From JADLHS01 sp036274115 (GTDB taxonomy: Bacteria; Verrucomicrobiota; Verrucomicrobiia; Limisphaerales; JADLHS01): a stretch of DNA of 64,000 nucleotides. This document shows, in pieces, positions 14,734-23,118 of the stretch. A program made the translations under genes and the position numbers. The stretch is from positions 1-64,000 of the forward strand of contig DASUGI010000256.1 of the NCBI GenBank assembly GCA_036274115.1, in the 5' to 3' direction. The notes under the pieces were generated by a model, which was not told the DNA's origin, ran no database searches, and saw only the letters and a program-made list of their open reading frames with translations. Position 1 is the first letter of the stretch; each line of letters starts with the position of its first letter.

Positions 14734-16650
14734 TCAGTCGAGTTCAAATTCCTTCAGCCAATTGACGTCCTTGTCGAGGGGCTTTTGGTCCTTCTTTTCA
14801 AGCAGGAAATTGCCAAGCAGGAGATAGTCCATGTTCGTGCGCATGAAGCAGAGGTAGGCATGTTCCGGCGTGCCAACGATGGGTTCACCGCGCACGTTGA
14901 ACGAAGTGTTGATGATTACCGGGCAGCCGTATTTCTCGTCGAACTTCTTGATCATCCGGTAATACATCGGCGAATGCTCCTCGGCTACAGTTTGCACGCG
15001 CGCGGAATAATCGACGTGGGTCACCGCCGGAATCGTGGAGCGGATGGCGAGTAATTTCTCCAGGCCAAAACGCTTTTGCTCCTCGGCCGTCATTTCCCGT
15101 TGGCGTGATTTTGCCACGGGTGCAACGAGCAGCATGTAGGGACTCTCCTCCTTCAAATCAAACCACTCGGCGCATTTTTCCCGCAGAACGCTGGGGGCAA
15201 AAGGCCGGAAGCTCTCGCGGAACTTGATCTTCAGGTTCATCACTTCCTGCATCTTCGGAGACTGCGCGTCGCCAATAATGGAGCGCCCGCCAAGTGCGCG
15301 CGGACCAAATTCCATTCGCCCGTAAAACCAGCCAATAACTTTTTCTGCCTTGATGAGGTCGGCAATTTTCCCGGGCAATGTGGCGTCGCTCAATTCAGTG
15401 AACGGAATGTTGTTCTTCGTGAGATAGGCGTGAATTTCGTCACGCGAAAATTGCGGGCCCAGATACGAACCGCGCTGGAAATCATGCGCACCGTCGGCCT
15501 GGCGCTCGTTGCCGAGAATCTGATGCCATGCAAACAAGGCTGCGCCCAAGGAACCGCCGGCATCGCCCGCGGCGGGTTGTATCCAGATGTTATCGAAGAT
15601 GCCTTCGCGCAAAATTTTCCCATTGGCGACGCAGTTCAGTGCCACCCCGCCCGCGAGAACGAGATTCTTCAGGCCCGTTTCCTTCCGCACGTGCTTGGCC
15701 ATGCGAAACATGATTTCTTCGGTAACGTCCTGAATGGAACGCGCGAGGTCCATGTCGCTTTGCGTGAGCTTCGATTCCGGTTTGCGCGGCGAGCGACCAA
15801 AAAGTTGGTCGAAGTTCGCATTCGTCATCGTCAGTCCGACGCCGTAGTTGAAATACTTCATGTTGAGGCGGAACGAGCCGTCCTCTTTGAGATCAATCAA
15901 CTCGCGCAAAATGACGTCCACGTATTTGGGCTCGCCATAGGGTGCGAGGCCCATGAGCTTGTATTCGCCGGAATTGACCCGGAAGCCCGTGAAGTAAGTA
16001 AATGCCGAGTAAAGCAGGCCCAGCGAATGCGGAAAATGCAGTTCGCCGAGCATCTCGATCTTGTTGCCAATGCCCTTGCCATAACTGGTCGTAGTCCACT
16101 CACCGACGCCGTCCACGGTGAGAAACGCGGCCTCAGGGTACGGCGATGGAAAAAATGCCGAAGCGGCGTGCGATTCGTGATGCTCAGGAAAGAGAATTTT
16201 GCCGGTGAACTCCGGGGGCGCTGGCGTCCCGCCGGCGCGGTTCTCATTTTCTTCAGGCTGGTGGGACGCCGGCGCTCCCAGCGAACGGAGTTCCTCCTGA
16301 ATAAGCGTTTTCATCCAGATGCGCTCGCGAATCCAAAGCGGAATCGCCATCAGAAACGTTTTCAAGCCGCTGGGCGCGTAAGCCAGGTAGCTGTGGAGAA
16401 TGCGGTCGAACTTGACGAATGGTTTCTCGTAAAACGCCACATAATCCACTTGCGCCAGCGAGATGCCGCCTGCGCGCAAGCAATACTCAACTGCATGCTT
16501 AGGAAAGGCGGCGTCGTGCTTCTTGCGAGTGAAACGTTCCTCCTGCGCGGCGGCAATGATGTGCCCATCACGCACGAGGCACGCCGCACTGTCGTGGTAA
16601 AAGGCAGAAATTCCGAGGATGTTGGTTGGACGTGGCGCGGCAGTAGTCAC
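14734..16650 (-). CDS. NodU/CmcH-family O-carbamoyltransferase
   Basis: 638 residues from the GTG at 16650, which has GGAG about 9 bases upstream. The longer ATG-start version (16707) adds 19 residues before the conserved NILGISAFYHDSAACLV and is less likely. The family transfers a carbamoyl group from carbamoyl phosphate to a hydroxyl through a Kae1-like domain (FYHDSAA, metal-binding HHESHAASAFF, GGSLGAAL) and a YrdC-like C-terminal part (KFRESFRPFAPSVL, NTSFNVRGEPIV). Both are complete. About 22 extra residues near 124-146 (HQPEENENRAGGTPAPPE) are encoded by an inverted repeat inserted in frame between the two conserved segments. The partner SxtJ and SGNH genes follow. The acceptor is unknown. 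Confidence 0.92.
   Translation of the reverse strand: MTTAAPRPTNILGISAFYHDSAACLVRDGHIIAAAQEERFTRKKHDAAFPKHAVEYCLRAGGISLAQVDYVAFYEKPFVKFDRILHSYLAYAPSGLKTFLMAIPLWIRERIWMKTLIQEELRSLGAPASHQPEENENRAGGTPAPPEFTGKILFPEHHESHAASAFFPSPYPEAAFLTVDGVGEWTTTSYGKGIGNKIEMLGELHFPHSLGLLYSAFTYFTGFRVNSGEYKLMGLAPYGEPKYVDVILRELIDLKEDGSFRLNMKYFNYGVGLTMTNANFDQLFGRSPRKPESKLTQSDMDLARSIQDVTEEIMFRMAKHVRKETGLKNLVLAGGVALNCVANGKILREGIFDNIWIQPAAGDAGGSLGAALFAWHQILGNERQADGAHDFQRGSYLGPQFSRDEIHAYLTKNNIPFTELSDATLPGKIADLIKAEKVIGWFYGRMEFGPRALGGRSIIGDAQSPKMQEVMNLKIKFRESFRPFAPSVLREKCAEWFDLKEESPYMLLVAPVAKSRQREMTAEEQKRFGLEKLLAIRSTIPAVTHVDYSARVQTVAEEHSPMYYRMIKKFDEKYGCPVIINTSFNVRGEPIVGTPEHAYLCFMRTNMDYLLLGNFLLEKKDQKPLDKDVNWLKEFELD
16213..16280. 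repeat. Palindrome inserted in frame in the carbamoyltransferase
   Basis: 16213-16236 and 16257-16280 are inverted repeats of 24 bases with five mismatches, all transitions, around a 20-base loop. The element lies inside the carbamoyltransferase gene without breaking its frame and encodes a polar, Pro/Gly/Ala-rich linker. The same kind of GGGCGC-GGCGTCCC palindrome appears in intergenic DNA of this group of bacteria, so insertion of a mobile palindrome into a tolerant loop is the simplest reading. Confidence 0.7.
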
Positions 16651-16763
16651 AATGGGCGCTCCATGAAAACAATCAGCGCGGGACGAGGCAACCCATTTTG
16701 CAACCACGGCGATGCATTTAAAAAGTCTGGCGTTTGGAAATCAGATGGGGATGCTTACGGCCC

Positions 16764-19700
16764 ATGAAAGTCTGTTGTCGCCTACTGCTCTTGCTGGGAT
16801 TGGTCACTTTGCAGGTTTATGCAGAATCGCCACGGGGCTATTATCGATTCCCGACGATTCACGATGACACCGTCATTTTCACCGCGGAAGGTGATTTGTG
16901 GCGCGTCAGCGTTAAGGGCGGAGTGGCCGAGCGGATTACCTCGCATTTGGGAGTTGAAGCCAATGCGGCCATCTCGCCGGACGGACAAACGTTGGCGTTC
17001 AGTGCTCAATACGAAGGGCCGACGGAGGTCTACACGATGCCTCTGGCCGGCGGCCTGCCGGAGCGCCGGACTTTTCATGGCGCGTCGGCGCTCGTAGCGG
17101 GTTGGACTCCCGACGGAAAGCTGCTTTATGCGACCGAGGCATTTTCTACTTTGCCGAACTGGCAATTGGCCACCATTGATTTGAAGACCGGGCAGCGAAA
17201 TGTCTTACCGTTGGCGCAGGCAAGCCAAGGCGCATTCGATGCGGATGGCAGGCAGTTGTTCTTCACGCGGCTGGCACGCCAGGGGAGCAGCACCAAGCGA
17301 TACCAGGGTGGCACCGTTGAGAATCTTTGGAGATTCCGCCAAGGGGATGCGGAGGCGATTCCGCTCGCCACGGACTTCAGAGGTCAAAGTCGTCATCCAA
17401 TGTGGTGGCGGGAGCGCGTTTACTTTGCGACGGATCGGGATGGTATCATGAATCTCTGGTCCATGAAGCCCGATGGCTCGGACCTTAAGCAACTGACGAA
17501 GCACAAGGAGTTCGATGTGAAGTCGCCGGCGTTGCACAACGGTCGAATCGTTTATCAACACGGGGCTGACTTGCGACTGTTTGAAATTTCCAGCAACCGG
17601 GATTCGCTCCTGGACATCCGGTTGACATCAGATTTCGACCAGATGCGAGAGCGCTGGGTGAAGCGGCCGATGGATTTTCTGACCAGCGCTCACGTGTCGC
17701 CAAACGGTGATCGCGTAGCGCTGACGGCGCGCGGCAAGGTGTTCGTCGCGCCGGTCGAGTCCGGACGATTTGTGGAGCTGCCGGCAAAACCAAACGTGCG
17801 TCATCGCGATGCGCGCTTCCTGCCGGATGGCAAATCGCTGATGGCCATGTCCGATGAAACGGGCGAATGGGAGTTTTGGAAGTTGCCGGCCAATGGTGTT
17901 GGGGCGGGGGAGGAACTGACGACCAACGGGTCGGTGTTCCGGTTTTCCGGCGTGCCGTCGCCGGATGGCAAGCGCGTGGCGTGGTCCGACAAGGATTGGA
18001 AACTCTGGATTCACGAATTGGAAACTCACGAAACGAAGCTCGTGGCGGTGTCAACGCGCGATGATCTCAATGATTTCGCCTGGTCGCCGGACAGCCAATG
18101 GCTCGCCTACACGGATGCGGCTTCGAATCTCATCCAGCGGATTCATTTGTATCGCGTGGAGGACAGTTCAAACACAACCATCACCAGCGATCGGGTGGAC
18201 ACCTATAGCCCCGCGTGGTCGCCGGACGGGAAGTGGCTGTATTTTCTGAGCGATCGTGATTTGCGTTCGCTGGTGCAAAGTCCGTGGGGGCCGCGCCAAC
18301 CGGAGCCGTTCTTCACGGAGACGACAAAAATTTACGCGCTCGCGCTCGGGAAGAATCAGCGTTGGCCTTTCCAGCCGAAGGATGAGTTGCAGAGCGACAA
18401 GGAAGACGACAAGAAGGAGGAAAGGAAAGAGAAAGAGGAAAAGAAGGAAGACAAGGAAGACGAGCCTGCGACCGACAAAGCGAAAGCTGAGGATGGCAAG
18501 GCCGATGATAAGGAAAAGCCCAAGGCCGAAGAGCCCAAGTCCGAAAAGAACGGCAAGGACAAAAAGCCCAAGGCAGTTGAGGTGAAGATTGACTTGGATG
18601 GGTTGGCGTCGCGGCTGTATGAAGTACCCATTCCTGCGGGAAATTACCGGGCGCTTGAAGCAACGGCCAAACACCTGTTGTTCATGGCTCGCGATGTGGA
18701 TTTTGGCGCAAAGAACAATTTGAAGCAGGTTGAGATCACCAACAAGGATCCGAAAGCGAAAAACCTTGTCGAAGATCTGACCAGCTACGAACTGGCGCTG
18801 GAAGGGAAGAAAATCCTCGTCCGCAAGGGCGACGCGTTTCACGTCATTGCAGCGGATGCTAACGCGCCCGCAAAGCTCGATGATCGGGTGAACGTCGATG
18901 GCTGGATGCTTTCGATTATTCCGCGAGAGGAGTGGCGGCAGATCTACGTGGAGTCCTGGCGGATGCTGCGCGATTTCTTTTATGACCGCGGGATGCACGG
19001 CGTGGATTGGGTGGCCATGCGGAACAAGTATCAGCCGCTGATTGAGCGGGTGAGCGATCGGGCTGAGTTGAACGATGTCATTTATGATCTGGTTGGCGAA
19101 TTGTCGGCGTTGCACATTTTCGTGCGCTTTGGTGATCAACGTGAAAGTCCGGATCAGGTTCGGCCCGCGTCACTGGGGGCGCGGTTGATTCGGGATGAGA
19201 ACGCTGGCGGCTGGCGGATCGATCACATCTACCGGGCCGACCCGGATTATCCCAATCAGTATGCGCCGCTGCGCCAGCCGGGTGTTGAAGCATCGGTCGG
19301 CGACGTGATTGTGGCCATCAACGGGCGAAACACGCTGTCGGTGACCAATCCGGAAGTGCTGTTGCGAAACCAGGCCGGCAAACAGGTGTTGCTCGAGATC
19401 AAGCCCAATGACGGCGGCACCAACCGGTTGGCCATCGTGAAACCAGTTTCCACGGACCGCGAACGGGACTTGCGATACGACGAATGGGAGCTTACGCGCC
19501 GCGAGCGGGTGGAAGAACTCGGTAGCGGGCAGATTGGTTATGTGCACTTGCGCGCGATGGGCGCGGGGGACATTGCCGATTGGGCGCGCGGGTTCTTTCC
19601 CGTTTTCAATCGGCAGGGCCTCATTATTGACGTGCGGCACAACAACGGCGGGAACATTGACGCCTGGATTCTCGAAAAACTTTTGCGCAAGGCATGGTTC

Positions 19701-20141
19701 TATTGGCAGCCGCGTGTGGGCGAATCGTATTGGAACATGCACTACGCGTTTCGCGGTCACGTGACCGTGTTGTGCAATGAACGCACGTCCAGCGATGGTG
19801 AGGCGTTTAGCGAAGGTTTCAAGCGGCTGGGGCTGGGGAAAGTCATCGGCACGCGCACGTGGGGCGGGGAAGTATGGTTATCCGCGCAACGGTGGTTGGT
19901 GGACAGCGGCATGGCGACGGCGGCGGAGACGGGTGTGTATGGGCCGGAAGGCGAGTGGCTGATTGAAGGCCATGGCGTTGACCCGGACATCGTGGTGGAT
20001 AACCGGCCGCATGCGACATTCAACGGCAAAGACGCGCAACTCGAAGCGGCGGTGAAGCATTTGCAGGAGTTGATTGCCAAAGACCCGCGGCCAGTCCCGC
20101 CGGCGCCGAAGTACCCGGATAAGTCGTTCAAGTCGAGGTGA
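16764..20141 (+). CDS. Tricorn-type protease (S41 family), exported
   Basis: About 1125 residues from the ATG at 16764, which begins a clean signal peptide (MKVCCRLLLLLGLVTLQVYA). Two beta-propellers fill about 25-540 (many SPDGxxLAF-type repeats). A Lys/Glu/Asp-rich low-complexity linker lies at about 540-610. Then come the C1 domain, a PDZ domain (about 830-895) and the S41 core. The nucleophile is probably Ser1010 (SSDGEAFSEGF) with Asp1011; His784 is in SALHIFVRFGD. The tricorn SH pair near the histidine reads LH here, so one residue of the classical tetrad may differ. The family degrades oligopeptides; the signal peptide suggests a periplasmic or secreted enzyme. It is divergent from the carbamoyltransferase. 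Confidence 0.92.
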   Translation: MKVCCRLLLLLGLVTLQVYAESPRGYYRFPTIHDDTVIFTAEGDLWRVSVKGGVAERITSHLGVEANAAISPDGQTLAFSAQYEGPTEVYTMPLAGGLPERRTFHGASALVAGWTPDGKLLYATEAFSTLPNWQLATIDLKTGQRNVLPLAQASQGAFDADGRQLFFTRLARQGSSTKRYQGGTVENLWRFRQGDAEAIPLATDFRGQSRHPMWWRERVYFATDRDGIMNLWSMKPDGSDLKQLTKHKEFDVKSPALHNGRIVYQHGADLRLFEISSNRDSLLDIRLTSDFDQMRERWVKRPMDFLTSAHVSPNGDRVALTARGKVFVAPVESGRFVELPAKPNVRHRDARFLPDGKSLMAMSDETGEWEFWKLPANGVGAGEELTTNGSVFRFSGVPSPDGKRVAWSDKDWKLWIHELETHETKLVAVSTRDDLNDFAWSPDSQWLAYTDAASNLIQRIHLYRVEDSSNTTITSDRVDTYSPAWSPDGKWLYFLSDRDLRSLVQSPWGPRQPEPFFTETTKIYALALGKNQRWPFQPKDELQSDKEDDKKEERKEKEEKKEDKEDEPATDKAKAEDGKADDKEKPKAEEPKSEKNGKDKKPKAVEVKIDLDGLASRLYEVPIPAGNYRALEATAKHLLFMARDVDFGAKNNLKQVEITNKDPKAKNLVEDLTSYELALEGKKILVRKGDAFHVIAADANAPAKLDDRVNVDGWMLSIIPREEWRQIYVESWRMLRDFFYDRGMHGVDWVAMRNKYQPLIERVSDRAELNDVIYDLVGELSALHIFVRFGDQRESPDQVRPASLGARLIRDENAGGWRIDHIYRADPDYPNQYAPLRQPGVEASVGDVIVAINGRNTLSVTNPEVLLRNQAGKQVLLEIKPNDGGTNRLAIVKPVSTDRERDLRYDEWELTRRERVEELGSGQIGYVHLRAMGAGDIADWARGFFPVFNRQGLIIDVRHNNGGNIDAWILEKLLRKAWFYWQPRVGESYWNMHYAFRGHVTVLCNERTSSDGEAFSEGFKRLGLGKVIGTRTWGGEVWLSAQRWLVDSGMATAAETGVYGPEGEWLIEGHGVDPDIVVDNRPHATFNGKDAQLEAAVKHLQELIAKDPRPVPPAPKYPDKSFKSR

Positions 20142-20169
20142 TTTGTCGTCGCGCTTGATATTGAAATGA

Positions 20170-20199
20170 AAAACCCTCGCCGGTTCGGGCGAGGGTTTT
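20170..20199. terminator. Bidirectional intrinsic terminator
   Basis: AAAACCCTCGCC (20170-20181) and GGCGAGGGTTTT (20188-20199) form a perfect 12-bp stem with a six-base loop. It is followed by T's on the plus strand and on the minus strand. It lies between the convergent tricorn-protease and leuC-type genes and should stop transcription from both. Confidence 0.93.
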
Positions 20200-20213
20200 T
20201 GCCAATCACGTTT

Positions 20214-21587
20214 TCAGCTCAGGTACTCCCGCGGATCAGTCACCTTGCCGGTGATGGCACTGGCTGCGACGGTTGCCGGGCTGGCGAGGAATACTTGCGA
20301 TTCCTTGTCGCCCATACGGCCAGGGAAGTTGCGGTTGGTGGCGCTGATGCATTTGATGCCGGATTTGTTGATGCGGCCAAAGGTATCAACGGGCCCGCCG
20401 AGGCACGCGGCGCAGCCGGCGTTTTCGGTCATTTGCACGCCGGCGCTGACGAGGATGTTCCAAATGGTTTCTCCGCCCCAGCGCGTGTTCTGCAAATCGT
20501 GAACGATGTCCGGCGTGGCCGGCACGCCAAACGTGTCAATGCTCACCTTGCGTCCGCGCAACACTCGGGCGAACTCCACGAAGTCACTGGTCTTGCCGCC
20601 GGTGCAGGAGCCGACGTAGGCGCGGTCGAGCTTTACGTTGCTCATCTCTTTGGCCTTCTTGCGTTGGCCGGGATCGGGATGGCAGGCGACGGTTGGTTCA
20701 AGCTTCGACAAATCCACCACGAGTTCGTAAACGAACTTCTGGTCCTTATCGAGCTCGACCGGTTCGTAGCGCGAGTGCGTGCCGTTCAACTTGACACGGG
20801 CGTCAACGTATTCAGCGGTGCGCGAATCGAACGGGAAGATGCCGTTCTTGCCACCCGCCTCGATAGCCATGTTGGCGATGGTCATGCGGTCGTCCATCGA
20901 GAGGGACTCCACGCCCGGGCCGTCGAACTGCATCGCCCGATAGGTGGCGCCGTCAAAGCCGATCTCGCCGATGCAGTGCAGGATGATGTCCTTGGCCATC
21001 ACACCGGGCTGCATTTTACCTTCGAGGCGAAAATGCATTGTCTCGGGAACTTTGATGAGCAATTTGCCTGTGCCCATGACGAAACCGGCGTCGGTGTTGC
21101 CAATGCCGGTGGCGAATTCGTTGAACGCGCCGGCCATGCAGGTGTGCGAGTCCGTGCCGAAGAGCACTTCTCCGGGGCGAGTGTGACCTTTCGCCGGAAG
21201 CGCGGTGTGGCAAACGCCGGCGTATTGCGAACCGTACTGGCGCTTCAGCATTCCTTTGCTGGAGTCGAAGTGCCACGTGCCGTTGGGGTCATCAATGACG
21301 TCGTAAAAGTAGGGCAGGCCCTGCTCCTTCACGAATTCACGCAGGATGTCCACGTTGCGATTCGACTTGGAGTCGGCGGTGAAAATGTAGTGGTCGGGAA
21401 TGATGACAACGCGATTCTTGTCCCAGACTCTTGCGTCCTTGCCGAATTCACGTTTGAACACGCCGATGGTGCCTGGCCCGCACACGTCGTGCGTCATGAG
21501 CACATCGGCCTTAACCCACACATTGTCGCCGGCCTGCGCGGAAGATTTTCCGGCGGCGCGAGCGAGGAGTTTTTCAGTCAACGTCAT
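20214..21587 (-). CDS. leuC: 3-isopropylmalate dehydratase large subunit (LeuC-type)
   Basis: 457 residues, the normal size for the large subunit, which isomerises 2- to 3-isopropylmalate in leucine synthesis using a [4Fe-4S] cluster. Visible: THDVCGPGTIGVF near the start, GTDSHTCMAGAFNEFATGIGNTD, and the cluster cysteines in YVGSCTGGKTSD and AGCAACLGGPVDTFG. The related homoaconitase subunit cannot be excluded by eye. No leuD, leuA or leuB is nearby, so the small subunit must be elsewhere. It follows the 76-residue gene at 21597-21827 by 9 bases, so the two probably share a transcript ending at the terminator at 20170. Confidence 0.88.
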   Translation of the reverse strand: MTLTEKLLARAAGKSSAQAGDNVWVKADVLMTHDVCGPGTIGVFKREFGKDARVWDKNRVVIIPDHYIFTADSKSNRNVDILREFVKEQGLPYFYDVIDDPNGTWHFDSSKGMLKRQYGSQYAGVCHTALPAKGHTRPGEVLFGTDSHTCMAGAFNEFATGIGNTDAGFVMGTGKLLIKVPETMHFRLEGKMQPGVMAKDIILHCIGEIGFDGATYRAMQFDGPGVESLSMDDRMTIANMAIEAGGKNGIFPFDSRTAEYVDARVKLNGTHSRYEPVELDKDQKFVYELVVDLSKLEPTVACHPDPGQRKKAKEMSNVKLDRAYVGSCTGGKTSDFVEFARVLRGRKVSIDTFGVPATPDIVHDLQNTRWGGETIWNILVSAGVQMTENAGCAACLGGPVDTFGRINKSGIKCISATNRNFPGRMGDKESQVFLASPATVAASAITGKVTDPREYLS

Positions 21588-21596
21588 GCTGATTTT

Positions 21597-21827
21597 TTAG
21601 TGCTTTCCGTTACGTTTTTTGGTTGGAATATCGTCCAGCGAGACGATGTGCAAGGAATCGAGTCTTTGCACATTGTCGTCCGAGTCCGTGACCACTACTA
21701 CGCTGCCGCCGACGGCGACGAAGTCCTGATGCTTGATGGCGATTCGCCGGCCATCAGACAGACGGATGTGAAACGGCCGGAACGGTGCCTGGTGCAACCG
21801 GTCCCGGATTGTCTTCACGTTCAACAT
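21597..21827 (-). CDS. Small conserved hypothetical protein, 76 aa
   Basis: A compact, mostly beta-strand protein (FRPFHIRLSDGRRIAIKHQDFVAV...VVVVTDSDDNVQRLDSLHIVSLDDI). The APFRPFHIRLSDGR opening is a pattern I recognise from small uncharacterised proteins of planctomycetes, cyanobacteria and verrucomicrobia. It has no signal peptide or helix. It ends 9 bases before leuC on the same strand. Function unknown; an adapter or nucleic-acid-binding role would be guesswork. Confidence 0.7.
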   Translation of the reverse strand: MLNVKTIRDRLHQAPFRPFHIRLSDGRRIAIKHQDFVAVGGSVVVVTDSDDNVQRLDSLHIVSLDDIPTKKRNGKH

Positions 21828-21894
21828 AGCCGGACCAGCCTAGCGGACAATCCGGCTGACTTCAACAGTGCAAAGTGGCTGATGCGATTCGAGG

Positions 21895-22479
21895 TTAACC
21901 GCCAAGCCCGGCGTATTCCTCTTCCACCTTCAGGTTCTTGCCCAGTAGGACGTAGTCGTGTGTGACGCCTTTCATGTCGAGCACGTAATCGTGCAGGTGC
22001 ATGAGCTTGTTGAAGCCCAATTGAGCCAGGACGGACAAGGCGATTTTGCGTTCGCCGTTGACCTCGGCTTCCAAGCGGCGCAGCCCGCAATAGCGGGCGA
22101 GCTGGGTGAGTTCCGTCACCAGGATCTTCGATACGTCGCGCCCACGATACTCCGGGTGCGTGAGAAGTGTGATCAGACCGACATGACGTTTCCAGCCGCC
22201 GCCGCGTTGATGCAGGGTGGCTTCCCCGATGACTTTCCTTTTGTGGAGTACGAGTAACGGCAAATTGCGCTCAAAGTCGGGCTGGCGACACCATTGGCGA
22301 AAGAGGGTTTGATCCGTAATCGGTTGTTTGACAAACAAACGTTCTTCTTCCGGCACAGTGAGGAAGAATCTTTGCAGTCGGGCCTCATCGCGCCGGTTGA
22401 CGGGGCGGATTACGACCGGAGTTCCGTCCCGAAGTCTGGTTTCCCAGGGATATTTGTCGAGCGCGTCCAGCAATAGCAT
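21895..22479 (-). CDS. GNAT-family acetyltransferase
   Basis: 194 residues. The N-terminal LRDGTPVVIRPVNRRDEARLQRFF is typical of GNAT domains found alone or fused to acyl-CoA synthetases. The central LITLLTHPEYRGRDVSKILVTELTQLARYCGLRRLEAEV contains the acetyl-CoA-binding R-G-x-G-like turn (here RGRDVS), and SVLAQLGFNKL is the usual C-terminal element. Translation starts at an ATG with AGGA about 9 bases upstream. Substrate unknown. The gene ends about 70 bases before the 76-residue gene on the same strand. Confidence 0.85.
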   Translation of the reverse strand: MLLLDALDKYPWETRLRDGTPVVIRPVNRRDEARLQRFFLTVPEEERLFVKQPITDQTLFRQWCRQPDFERNLPLLVLHKRKVIGEATLHQRGGGWKRHVGLITLLTHPEYRGRDVSKILVTELTQLARYCGLRRLEAEVNGERKIALSVLAQLGFNKLMHLHDYVLDMKGVTHDYVLLGKNLKVEEEYAGLGG

Positions 22480-22593
22480 AGGCTTGATCCTTTCAGTGGA
22501 ACATCAAGCCTCAAAGACGCCGGGAACGCTAATGCGGGATTGCCATTCACTAACCGGGGATTGCACCGCTGAAAATGAGGGGCGGCAAACACA

Positions 22594-22625
22594 GAGGGCG
22601 CGAAGTGAATTCACTTCGCGCCCTC
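22594..22625. terminator. 32-bp perfect palindrome, likely terminator
   Basis: 22594-22625 reads the same on both strands (GAGGGCGCGAAGTGAA then its complement, centred on GAATTC). It lies about 25 bases beyond the stop of the minus-strand pilin-like gene and upstream of the GNAT gene. As RNA it would fold into a 14-15 bp hairpin with almost no loop, a plausible transcription stop, although the T-rich stretch after it on the minus strand is weak (TCTGTGTTT). It could also be a dimeric protein-binding site. Confidence 0.6.
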
Positions 22626-22650
22626 GCGTGAAGAAAAGAGTATTTGCTGC

Positions 22651-23061
22651 TCAGTTCGACCGGAGAAAATCGTCTGCTTCCATGACAGTGCTGTCATCAA
22701 ATCTTCGGTTCTTGCCGGCGGAACGGATCAGCACCCCGGAATCCGAAAAGTAGATGCGCAGCGGCGTGCCCCACGGGTCCACAAATTCGCCCTTTTCGTT
22801 CAACTCAGTCTTGCGGCCGACCATGATGATGACGTTCTTGGTATTCTCGCCGTTCAATGCTTTGGCTATCTGGGCATTGCTGCCGACGGGATACGAACCC
22901 ACGCGTTCCTTGTATTTCTGCAGGCTGGCAAAGAGGTTTTCGATGTCGTCGTTGAACCTGGCCGCCTGGGCGTTCGCGCGCAGGGTCGTCCAGGCTTTCG
23001 ATGCCCAGATGATCCCAGCCAGGATGGTGAGCACTCCAATGCCGATCAAAACTTTCTTCAT
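22651..23061 (-). CDS. Type II secretion pseudopilin-like (GspG-like) protein
   Basis: 136 residues. It has an N-terminal hydrophobic helix (VLIGIGVLTILAGIIWA) and then NDDIENLFASLQKYKERVGSYPVG and DPWGTPLRIYFSDSGVLIRSAGKN, which match the soluble globular part of GspG/type IV pilin-like proteins (the DPWG...Y..SxGxDG region). The classical prepilin cleavage site with Phe/Glu after Gly is not present, so it may be membrane-anchored rather than processed. It is separated from the LacI gene by about 57 bases. Role unclear; the pilT pair is 4 kb away. Confidence 0.7.
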   Translation of the reverse strand: MKKVLIGIGVLTILAGIIWASKAWTTLRANAQAARFNDDIENLFASLQKYKERVGSYPVGSNAQIAKALNGENTKNVIIMVGRKTELNEKGEFVDPWGTPLRIYFSDSGVLIRSAGKNRRFDDSTVMEADDFLRSN

Positions 23062-23118
23062 GCCGCTGGTTAAGCAGGCCGAATACCAACCGGCACGCCA
23101 GTCGGCTGGGAATCTGAC

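Noticed and set aside
18390..18640. Minus-strand frames opposite the tricorn linker
   Set aside because: They are open only because the linker's purine-rich codons leave few stops in antisense; the Leu/Phe-rich products are not genes.
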